Assembly (NCBI GenBank): GCA_018370615.1
Contig: JAGZAC010000118.1
Span: 1 to 5,945 of the forward strand
Length of the DNA stretch: 5,945 nt
Direction: 5' to 3'
DNA from: Clostridiales bacterium
GTDB lineage: Bacteria; Bacillota; Clostridia; Oscillospirales; CAG-272
The notes beneath the pieces are model-generated. The model was given only the letters and a program-made list of their open reading frames with translations. It ran no database searches and was not told where the DNA came from. Positions 1 to 5,945 of this stretch are shown here, piece after piece. Within the stretch, counting starts at the first letter, position 1. Every line of letters starts with the position of its first letter. A program made the translations under genes and the position numbers.

Positions 1-1
1 C

Positions 2-2383
2 CCAGCAAACCGACAGGTACGAGCTGTTGTCATTGAGGTGCGCACGTATACTTCCTGTGACAATACAAAGCCTATTACGTCTGTGTTAGGAGATGAACCC
101 CTACTGGACCAGGAGATGCTGGGAATCTGTCGGTTTTTGTGTGATTATACGCTATGTACCTTTGGGGAAGCTGTACGTACGGTGGTTCCCACGGCTGCCA
201 TGTCCAAAATGTTCGACTATTACAGCGTCGCCGAAGAGGAAGATGATAAAAACCTAAAAAAGCTGTCAGAAAAAGCGCTGTTTTTTTATTCCTACATCAA
301 AGCCAGAGGGGAAGTATCTGCTCAGCAGCTAAAGTCCAAGTTTGGCGACGAAGCTGCGACGCTGGCGGCTGCTCTTGTGAAGTCCGGTATTATTACCCGT
401 CAGTCTAAAATAAAAATTCGTGCCAGCGATCGATACGATGCGTTTGTCTCTCCGGTGATGGATTCCTTTGCCAGCATGGTTACGGCAAGCAAAATGAAAA
501 GTTCTCTCCAGGCGCGGATACTTGTAACGGTTTCTAAAACGGGAAGAATCAGCGCGGAAGAGCTGTTTGAACATATCGGTGCCAGGGCTAGGGTGCAGCT
601 GAACGCCCTGGAAAAAAAGAAAATGGTTCTGGTGGAGCGTGTGGAAAGCTTCCGCAATCCCTATGCGATGGAAGAAGGCATTGCAGTGGAGGAGGATACC
701 ACTGAGCTGTCAGAACAGCAGAGGGCGGCATATGATAAGTTGGAGGCGTTGTATACCTCCGGAACAGCAGCGGCATTACTTCACGGGGTGACCGGCAGCG
801 GCAAAACCAGAGTGATAAAAGAGATGATAGATCGGGTTTTGCAGGATGAGCGAGGGGTAATCGTTCTGGTGCCGGAAATTTCCCTTACCCCCCAGGTGGT
901 GCAGTATTTCTGCAGGTGTTATGGAGATCGGGTGGCTGTGATTCATTCCAAGCTTTCTGCCGGAGAACGATACGATGCCTGGAAGCGGATTCGCAAGGGG
1001 ATGGCGGATGTGGTCATCGGCACACGCAGTGCGATTTTCGCCCCCCTTCCCAAAATCGGAATGATTGTCATAGATGAGGAACAGGAGCATACCTATAAAT
1101 CAGATGCAGATCCCAAGTATCTGGCCCATGATGTTGCAAGATATCGCTGCGGACAGCACGGCGCCCTGATGCTGCTCTCATCTGCGACCCCGTCTATGGG
1201 CTCCTATTACAAAGCCGTGTCAGGAACCTATACCTTGATTGAAATGACACAGCGCTATGGCAATGCCCGTCTGCCGGACGTAGTCATCAGCGATATGCGC
1301 AGTGAGGCAGATGCGGGAAATACATCGCCGATCAGCATCGGACTTTTGGAACGGCTGCAGGAGGTGCGGAATAAAAAGTCCCAGGCGATTGTTTTTTTGA
1401 ATCGCCGGGGATATAACAGTGCTGTCAGCTGCCGTGTGTGCGGCGAGGCAATTCGGTGTCCTAACTGTTCGGTATCTCTTACCTATCATGTCCATTCTCC
1501 CATTGGAGAGGCGGAGGATGCCGAGGATTATCTTCGCCGGCGCAGCCAGAGAGGGAATCTGGCCTGCCATTACTGCGGATACCGCACATCGGTGCCGCAG
1601 ACGTGTCCTTCCTGCGGCGCAGAGCATTTTCGTTTTATGGGCTGCGGCACGCAGCAGGCTCAGGAAGAAATTGAGCGGCTTGTGCCTGGACTGCGGGTGC
1701 TGCGTATGGATATGGACACGACACAGACAAAAATGTCCCATCGTGAGCTGATCGACAGCTTTCGAGAGGGAAATGCAGATGTGCTGTTGGGAACACAAAT
1801 GGTCACAAAGGGCCATGACTTTCCGAGAGTGACGCTGGTGGGGATTATGAATGCAGACGGCAGCCTTTACCTGGACGATTATCGGGCGGCGGAGCGCACA
1901 TTTGCCATGCTGACCCAAGCAATTGGCCGTGCAGGACGTGCCAACGAGCCAGGCGTGGCGGTGGTGCAGACCTGTAACCCGGATTCTCCGGTAATCCGTC
2001 TGGCTGCTATGCAGGACTACAAATCCTTTTATGAACGGGAGCTTCCCCTGCGGCAGGCGTTGGTATTTCCGCCCTTCTGCGACATTGCAGTCATTACCTT
2101 ATGCAGTAGTGATGAGGCATTGCTCGCCGCCTCTGCTGAAAAGTTAAAGGGGAATGTAAAGGAGCTTTTGGAAGGTGCGTTTCAGGATGTGCAGGCTGTG
2201 GTGTTCGGTCCTTTTGAAGCGCCTGTATATCGGATACAAAATGTGTGCAGAATGCGGTTGGTGATCAAATGTCGGTTGAGCAGACAGGCGCGAAAAATGA
2301 TTGGCAGCCTGCTGACTGCTTTTGGAAAAAGCGGGACAAAAAATCTTGTCATTAGTGCGGATTTGAATCCCTCCAGTTTATAA
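2..2383 (+). CDS. priA: Primosomal protein N' (replication restart helicase PriA), 5'-truncated by the window edge
   Basis: PriA is a cytoplasmic superfamily 2 DNA helicase that recognises stalled forks and starts replisome reloading, in Firmicutes together with DnaD, DnaB and DnaI. The frame is open to the left edge (793 codons visible). The GTG at 38 is not the start, because the residues before it (ANRQVRAVVIEV) and after it (KPITSVLGDEPLL) continue the N-terminal 3'-DNA-end-binding domain; about 50-60 residues are probably missing. Two winged-helix-like segments follow (about 266-421 and 500-661). The helicase core has Walker A GVTGSGKT (785-808), DEEQ in place of the usual DEEH (1073-1084), SATPS, and motif VI QAIGRAGR (1916-1939). 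Four zinc-binding cysteine pairs are intact: CRVC 1430-1441, CPNC 1457-1468, CHYC 1565-1576 and CPSC 1604-1615. An extra stretch of about 18 residues lies between the second and third pairs. The C-terminus (SADLNPSSL) is typical. The family call is near certain. Confidence 0.97.
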   Translation, partial: PANRQVRAVVIEVRTYTSCDNTKPITSVLGDEPLLDQEMLGICRFLCDYTLCTFGEAVRTVVPTAAMSKMFDYYSVAEEEDDKNLKKLSEKALFFYSYIKARGEVSAQQLKSKFGDEAATLAAALVKSGIITRQSKIKIRASDRYDAFVSPVMDSFASMVTASKMKSSLQARILVTVSKTGRISAEELFEHIGARARVQLNALEKKKMVLVERVESFRNPYAMEEGIAVEEDTTELSEQQRAAYDKLEALYTSGTAAALLHGVTGSGKTRVIKEMIDRVLQDERGVIVLVPEISLTPQVVQYFCRCYGDRVAVIHSKLSAGERYDAWKRIRKGMADVVIGTRSAIFAPLPKIGMIVIDEEQEHTYKSDADPKYLAHDVARYRCGQHGALMLLSSATPSMGSYYKAVSGTYTLIEMTQRYGNARLPDVVISDMRSEADAGNTSPISIGLLERLQEVRNKKSQAIVFLNRRGYNSAVSCRVCGEAIRCPNCSVSLTYHVHSPIGEAEDAEDYLRRRSQRGNLACHYCGYRTSVPQTCPSCGAEHFRFMGCGTQQAQEEIERLVPGLRVLRMDMDTTQTKMSHRELIDSFREGNADVLLGTQMVTKGHDFPRVTLVGIMNADGSLYLDDYRAAERTFAMLTQAIGRAGRANEPGVAVVQTCNPDSPVIRLAAMQDYKSFYERELPLRQALVFPPFCDIAVITLCSSDEALLAASAEKLKGNVKELLEGAFQDVQAVVFGPFEAPVYRIQNVCRMRLVIKCRLSRQARKMIGSLLTAFGKSGTKNLVISADLNPSSL

Positions 2384-2391
2384 ATACATAG

Positions 2392-2400
2392 AAAAGGAGG
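2392..2400 (+). promoter_or_regulatory. Ribosome binding site of def (decides the start)
   Basis: AAAAGGAGG is a near-perfect Shine-Dalgarno sequence. It ends 2 nt before an ATG at 2403 and 8 nt before an in-frame ATG at 2409. Only the second spacing is normal, so 2409 is the better start. Confidence 0.85.
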
Positions 2401-2408
2401 AAATGAAT

Positions 2409-2867
2409 ATGGCGATACGGAATATTGTACAGGAAGGGGACCCGATTCTAAGGGGAAAGTGCAGACCTGTAGAGGAAATCACCCCCAGAATCTTAACTTT
2501 GCTGGATGATATGCGGGAAACTCTGGCTCACGCCGACGGCGTGGGGCTTGCGGCTCCCCAGGTGGGGGTGCGCAGACGGGTGATAATTGTAGTAAACGAA
2601 AACGATGAAATGATAGAGCTGATCAACCCTGAAATTATTGAGCAAAGCGGGCACCAGCATGAGCTGGAAGGCTGCCTGTCCGTACCCGGCAGGTGGGGGT
2701 ATACCGACCGGCCAATGCACGTCACCGTGCGGGCCATGGACCGGGAGGGGAAGATATTCACTGTGAAGGGAAGCGGGCTGACAGCCCGTGCCTTCTGTCA
2801 TGAAATCGATCACTTGGATGGAATTTTGTTTATCGACCACGCCGAGGAATGTGAAATAGAGACGTAA
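2409..2867 (+). CDS. def: Peptide deformylase
   Basis: This cytoplasmic metalloenzyme (Fe2+ or Zn2+) removes the N-formyl group from nascent proteins at the ribosome exit. All three family motifs are present: motif I GVGLAAPQVG (2538-2567), motif II EGCLS with the metal-ligand Cys (2667-2681), and motif III HEIDH with two metal-ligand His and the catalytic Glu (2799-2813). At 152 aa it is a short, ordinary bacterial deformylase without extensions. The start at 2409 gives MAIRNIVQEGDP, the usual N-terminus, and the right distance from the ribosome binding site; an ATG two codons upstream at 2403 is too close to it. The gene lies 25 nt after priA and 21 nt before fmt, its functional partner, which supplies the formyl group that this enzyme later removes. 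Nothing is odd in the active site. Confidence 0.97.
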   Translation: MAIRNIVQEGDPILRGKCRPVEEITPRILTLLDDMRETLAHADGVGLAAPQVGVRRRVIIVVNENDEMIELINPEIIEQSGHQHELEGCLSVPGRWGYTDRPMHVTVRAMDREGKIFTVKGSGLTARAFCHEIDHLDGILFIDHAEECEIET

Positions 2868-2875
2868 AAACAGAT

Positions 2876-2881
2876 GGGGGA
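2876..2881 (+). promoter_or_regulatory. Ribosome binding site of fmt (decides the start)
   Basis: GGGGGA lies 7 nt before the ATG at 2889. The alternative in-frame ATG at 2874 overlaps this site and has only an A-rich stretch upstream, so 2889 is preferred. Confidence 0.65.
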
Positions 2882-2888
2882 TGGATAT

Positions 2889-3833
2889 ATGCGGATTCTT
2901 TTTATGGGCACGCCTGATTTCGCGCAGGTTTGTCTGCAAAGCCTCATAGAAGCAGGACAACAGGTAATAGCAGTTGTGACCCAGCCGGATAAACCGAAGG
3001 GACGGGGATATCAAATGATTCCGCCGCCGGTGAAGGTGTATGCCCAGGAGCAGGGGATTCCTGTATATCAGCCCCAGACCCTGCGGGACGGAGCGTTTGC
3101 AGGTACTCTATCTGCGTTGGCTCCGGATGTTATCATTGTGGTTGCCTACGGAAAGATACTTCCGTCGTATATCCTTGATTATCCACGGCTTGGATGTATC
3201 AATGCCCACGGCTCTCTGCTTCCGAAATACCGCGGGGCTGCGCCCATCCAGCGGGCCATTATGGAGGGAGAAGCGGAAACGGGAATTACAATTATGTACA
3301 TGGACGAAGGGGTGGACACCGGAGACATGCTTCTGTGGGATAAAACTCCTGTTACAGAAGAAGATACCTTTGAAACAGTACACGACCGCCTTGCAGCAAT
3401 GGCGGGAAAGCTGTTGGTACAGGTGTTGCCCATGCTGGAAGCAGGGGAGGCAGCTTCGGTGCGGCAGGACGACACGTTGGCAACTTACGCGCCGAAGATT
3501 GAAAAGGCAGATTGCGTGTTGGATTTTTCCAGGGATGCAAACGCCATCCTGTGGCAGATTCGAGGGCTGTCTCCCTACCCGCTGGCGATGACCAGGACAC
3601 CCGATGGAAAGCTTTTAAAAATCCTGTCTGCAAAGCCTGCGCAGGGAACTTCCAGTGCGCCGGCAGGAACGGTGACAGACCTTACTGACGAGGGTTTTTG
3701 CGTGGCCTGCGGTGATGGACAAAAAATATTGATTGCCGGTGTGCTTCCGGAAGGAAAAAGCAGAATGCAGGCCGCCGATTTTGTACGCGGCAGGCGGATA
3801 CAGGCGGGAGATCGGCTGGCATGGGCGATATAA
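2889..3833 (+). CDS. fmt: Methionyl-tRNA formyltransferase
   Basis: Fmt transfers a formyl group from 10-formyl-tetrahydrofolate to methionyl-initiator tRNA, preparing it for translation initiation. The N-terminus MRILFMGTPDFA opens the Rossmann-type formyltransferase domain. The catalytic set is complete: Asn105 and His107 in NAHGSLLPKYRGAAPI (Asn codon at 3201) and Asp143 in DEGVDTGDML (codon at 3315). These correspond to Asn108, His110 and Asp146 of the E. coli enzyme, a constant offset of three. The C-terminal tRNA-binding domain follows from about residue 205 and ends with the typical LPEGKSRMQAADFVRGRRI (about 3744-3800). The length of 314 aa is normal. An ATG at 2874 would add five residues with no family counterpart and no ribosome binding site. 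The last 13 nt overlap the start of rsmB in another frame. Confidence 0.97.
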   Translation: MRILFMGTPDFAQVCLQSLIEAGQQVIAVVTQPDKPKGRGYQMIPPPVKVYAQEQGIPVYQPQTLRDGAFAGTLSALAPDVIIVVAYGKILPSYILDYPRLGCINAHGSLLPKYRGAAPIQRAIMEGEAETGITIMYMDEGVDTGDMLLWDKTPVTEEDTFETVHDRLAAMAGKLLVQVLPMLEAGEAASVRQDDTLATYAPKIEKADCVLDFSRDANAILWQIRGLSPYPLAMTRTPDGKLLKILSAKPAQGTSSAPAGTVTDLTDEGFCVACGDGQKILIAGVLPEGKSRMQAADFVRGRRIQAGDRLAWAI

Positions 3834-5113
3834 AAACCGTAAATCCCGGCCGGCGGGCTGCGTATGCCTCCTTATGCAAAATGCGGGCTGGGAAATATAC
3901 CAATTTGGAAGTGGGAACAATGCTCTCCCGCATGCAGCTGTCTGAGGCGGACCGGGGCCTTTATACGGCACTTGTATACGGTGTTACGGAACGGCTGATC
4001 ACTTTGGATTATATCATCGGTACGCTTTCCGGCCGCCGGTTGACTACACTGGACGAGGGGGTGCTGTGTGCGCTTCGTCTGGGGATTTATCAGCTGGCGT
4101 ATATGGACCGAATTCCTCCGCATGCTGCTGTGTCTCAATCTGTATCTCTGGCGCCGGCGAAGGGGAGAGGCTTTGTCAATGCTCTATTGCGTACCTTTGT
4201 CCGGGGCGGCTGTGCGGTGTCCCTGCCGGACAGGACGGACAAGCAGTATTTATCGGTACGGTATTCGATACCGGCACATCTTTGTTCTGCATTTGTAGAA
4301 TGGTTTGGGATAGAAACAGCGGAAAGGATATTTTCTTCTTTTCTGGAAAAAGAGAAAACAGCACTGCGGGTAAATACCCTGCGGGGTTCTGCAGCAGCTG
4401 CTGCCGGACAATTGGGCGGTGTGGTATCCGATTTGTGCGATGGGTGTGTAAAAGTTGCATCTTTTGACGGTGTGCTGGAAGGGGTGGAATCGGGGGACTG
4501 GTTTGTGCAGGACGAGGCTTCCGCCTTATGTGCCCGTATTTTGGGTGCCCGTCCAGGTGAAACGGTGGTAGACGTTTGCGCAGCTCCAGGGGGGAAAAGC
4601 TTTGCCGCAGCCATGGATATGGAGAACTGCGGCAGGATTTATGCCTTTGATTTACATGAAAATAAGCTTTCTCTGATAGAGCGGGGAGCCAAAAAGCTTG
4701 GAATATCTATCCTGGAAACGGAAGCGCGGGATGCAAGAAATCCAAGGAAGTCTTTGCTAGGGAAGGCTGATCGTGTGCTGTGTGACGCTCCTTGCTCCGG
4801 TTTGGGCGTCATCGGGAAAAAGCCGGACATTAAATATAAGGATTTGGATGCCATGGTCCGTTTGCCCCAGGTACAGTATGATGTGCTTGTGGGGGCGGCT
4901 GCGTATGTGCGGCCGGGCGGTACGCTGGTGTATTCTACCTGCACCTTAAATCCGGCGGAAAATACTGGAGTAACGGACCGGTTCTTTGAGGAGCATCCGG
5001 AATTTGCGCCGTGTCCGTTTTCTTTTCAGGGGAAAGTGCAGAGTGCGTTGACGCTGCTGCCACATATACACGGTACGGACGGATTCTACATTTGCAGAAT
5101 GCAGAGAAGGTGA
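3821..5113 (+). CDS. rsmB: 16S rRNA (cytosine(967)-C5)-methyltransferase RsmB
   Basis: This enzyme uses S-adenosylmethionine to methylate one cytosine of 16S rRNA (C967 in E. coli numbering). The N-terminal 130 or so residues are a NusB-like RNA-binding domain (TALVYGVTERLITLDYII; RIPPHAAVSQSV; GFVNALLRTF). The C-terminal domain is a Rossmann methyltransferase with the SAM motif VVDVCAAPGGKS (4565-4600). Motif IV CDAPCSGLGV has Cys325 (codon at 4793), and motif VI YSTCT has the nucleophilic Cys374 (codon at 4940). Both cysteines of the RNA m5C family are therefore present, and the enzyme should be active. The length of 430 aa matches the family (E. coli 429). The ATG at 3821 lies inside the end of fmt, 10 nt after GGGAG at 3806-3810, which suggests coupled translation. 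YugP-type or DUF116 genes that can separate fmt and rsmB in other Clostridia are absent here. Confidence 0.95.
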   Translation: MGDIKTVNPGRRAAYASLCKMRAGKYTNLEVGTMLSRMQLSEADRGLYTALVYGVTERLITLDYIIGTLSGRRLTTLDEGVLCALRLGIYQLAYMDRIPPHAAVSQSVSLAPAKGRGFVNALLRTFVRGGCAVSLPDRTDKQYLSVRYSIPAHLCSAFVEWFGIETAERIFSSFLEKEKTALRVNTLRGSAAAAAGQLGGVVSDLCDGCVKVASFDGVLEGVESGDWFVQDEASALCARILGARPGETVVDVCAAPGGKSFAAAMDMENCGRIYAFDLHENKLSLIERGAKKLGISILETEARDARNPRKSLLGKADRVLCDAPCSGLGVIGKKPDIKYKDLDAMVRLPQVQYDVLVGAAAYVRPGGTLVYSTCTLNPAENTGVTDRFFEEHPEFAPCPFSFQGKVQSALTLLPHIHGTDGFYICRMQRR

Positions 5114-5115
5114 GG
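5107..5115 (+). promoter_or_regulatory. Ribosome binding site of rlmN, overlapping the rsmB stop codon
   Basis: AAGGTGAGG contains the rsmB stop TGA (5111-5113). AAGGTG ends 8 nt before the GTG at 5121. The site supports that GTG as the start of rlmN and suggests re-initiation by ribosomes finishing rsmB. Confidence 0.6.
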
Positions 5116-5120
5116 GGGAC

Positions 5121-5945
5121 GTGACGGAAAAACCGGATTTGCTGGGGATGACCTTGGAGGAGGCAAAGACCCTGGCAAAAGATTTGGGAGAAGCGGCTTT
5201 CCGCGGCCAGCAGCTGTATGGCTGGATGCAAAAGGGAGTGCCTCTGGAGGAGATGACCAATCTTCCAGCATCCTTTCGGGAAAGGCTGCGGACGGACTGT
5301 GTCTATCGGTTGCCGAGAATTGTGCAAAAGCAGGTTTCGAAGATTGACGGTACCATAAAGTATCTGATGGGTATGATTGACGGTGAGTGTGTGGAGAGCG
5401 TATTTATGCGTTACGCTCATGGGAACACGGTTTGTGTATCCTGCCAGGCAGGATGCCGGATGGGATGTACTTTTTGTGCGTCTACCCTCCATGGGCGCAG
5501 CCGAAATTTGACGGCATCGGAAATTTTGGGACAGGTTGCAGTAATCGGCAGAGATACGGGAGAACGTGTAAGCGGTGTCGTGATGATGGGAATCGGGGAA
5601 CCGCTGGATAATTATGAACATACGATTCGATTTCTCCATCTTGTGTCGCAAAAGGAAGGGCTGAACATTGGGCTGCGGCATATTTCTGTTTCCACCTGTG
5701 GGCTGGTGCCGCAGATTTACCGTCTGGCAGAGGAAGGTCTTCCAGTGACGCTGTCTGTCTCCCTGCATGCTTCGGACGACGGCGTACGAAGCAGGCTTAT
5801 GCCGATAAACAAAACATATTCTATTGACAGCCTTTTGCAGGCATGCCAGTATTATTTTGACAAGACGGGGAGGCGTGTTTCCTTTGAGTATACGCTGATT
5901 TCCGGTGAGAATGACAGTCTGGGGGATGCTGCGGCCCTGGCGGAC
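5121..5945 (+). CDS. rlmN: Dual-specificity RNA methyltransferase RlmN (radical SAM), 3'-truncated by the window edge
   Basis: RlmN methylates C2 of adenine 2503 in 23S rRNA, and in characterised members also A37 of some tRNAs. It uses a [4Fe-4S] cluster and two SAM molecules. The frame runs uninterrupted for 275 codons from GTG 5121 to the right edge. The N-terminal accessory domain (LGEAAFRGQQLYGWMQKGV, EMTNLPASFRE) is followed by the cluster motif CRMGCTFC, with Cys112, 116 and 119 (5454-5477), and by RNLT. Then come GIGEPLDNY (5589-5615), RHISVSTCGLVP, and SVSLHASDDGVRSRLMPIN. Cys105 (5433) sits where the conserved CVSSQ cysteine of E. coli (Cys118) lies. The methyl-carrying cysteine near the C-terminus lies past the edge and cannot be checked. 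The GTG start is chosen for its ribosome binding site and because starting at ATG 5148 would cut the first helix. It begins 7 nt after rsmB. About 70-80 residues are missing. Confidence 0.96.
   Translation, partial: MTEKPDLLGMTLEEAKTLAKDLGEAAFRGQQLYGWMQKGVPLEEMTNLPASFRERLRTDCVYRLPRIVQKQVSKIDGTIKYLMGMIDGECVESVFMRYAHGNTVCVSCQAGCRMGCTFCASTLHGRSRNLTASEILGQVAVIGRDTGERVSGVVMMGIGEPLDNYEHTIRFLHLVSQKEGLNIGLRHISVSTCGLVPQIYRLAEEGLPVTLSVSLHASDDGVRSRLMPINKTYSIDSLLQACQYYFDKTGRRVSFEYTLISGENDSLGDAAALAD

Noticed and set aside
281..618. Runs of seven T (281-287) and seven A (612-618) in priA, and a further seven-T run at 1392-1398, as possible slippage or frameshift sites
   Set aside because: The reading frame continues unbroken through all of them, and no stimulatory structure or alternative frame product is evident.
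1220..1918. Long open frame on the - strand (232 codons) opposite priA
   Set aside because: It lies wholly inside the conserved helicase and zinc region of PriA. The translation has no recognisable domain and a composition rich in His, Cys and Arg, typical of an antisense shadow.
2403..2408. Upstream ATG as the start of def
   Set aside because: It leaves only 2 nt after the Shine-Dalgarno sequence; the ATG at 2409 has 8 nt and gives the usual N-terminus.
2874..2888. Upstream ATG as the start of fmt
   Set aside because: It has no ribosome binding site in front, and the five added residues (MGDGY) do not match the family start MRILFMGTPDF.
3040..3591. Open frame of 183 codons on the + strand inside fmt
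   Set aside because: It is an out-of-frame shadow of fmt, rich in Arg, Cys and Trp, with no family motif, and the fmt frame carries the full catalytic set.
4935..5768. Long open frame on the - strand (277 codons) opposite the end of rsmB and rlmN
   Set aside because: It covers the conserved motif VI of RsmB and the radical-SAM motif of RlmN on the other strand. It shows no family signature, and the + strand genes are certain.
5824..5855. Promoter-like pair TTGACA ... TATTAT inside rlmN
   Set aside because: The hexamers are 20 nt apart, against the usual 17, and both lie in conserved coding sequence, so this is probably chance.

Overview
The window is a compact, single-strand housekeeping cluster. 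It contains five genes, all on the + strand, in the order priA (5' end cut by the window) - def - fmt - rsmB - rlmN (3' end cut). Gene order, protein signatures and base composition (roughly balanced, judged by eye) point to a Firmicute. Wording such as DEEQEHTYKS in PriA, AFCHEIDHLDG in Def and MGIGEPLDNY in RlmN looks like Clostridia, most plausibly an Oscillospiraceae/Ruminococcaceae-type gut anaerobe. That lineage call is inferred from remembered family patterns, not from a search.

Layout: 2-2383 is the PriA replication-restart helicase, open to the left edge. 2409-2867 is peptide deformylase, 2889-3833 is methionyl-tRNA formyltransferase, and 3821-5113 is the 16S rRNA m5C methyltransferase RsmB. 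5121-5945 is the N-terminal three-quarters or so of the radical-SAM methyltransferase RlmN. Gaps are 25 and 21 nt, then a 13-nt overlap, then 7 nt. There is no stretch of non-coding DNA longer than 25 bases, and I see no terminator, RNA gene, mobile element, repeat array or convincing promoter. The genes read as one operon with translational coupling, and the promoter should lie left of the window.

How the genes work together: Fmt formylates initiator Met-tRNA, and Def removes the formyl group from the finished chain, so the two are the two ends of one cycle. RsmB and RlmN modify the decoding and peptidyl-transfer parts of the ribosome. PriA reloads the replisome at stalled forks and belongs to the cluster by conserved order rather than by pathway. 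The same order is known from Bacillus subtilis (priA-def-fmt-rsmB-rlmN, followed there by the prpC/prkC phosphatase-kinase pair and rsgA).

I found no new biological system here. The second-look items are modest: an insertion of about 18 residues inside the PriA zinc-binding region, two winged-helix-like segments in PriA, a DEEQ form of the helicase motif, and start-site and coupling details. The long antisense reading frames are shadows of the genes above.
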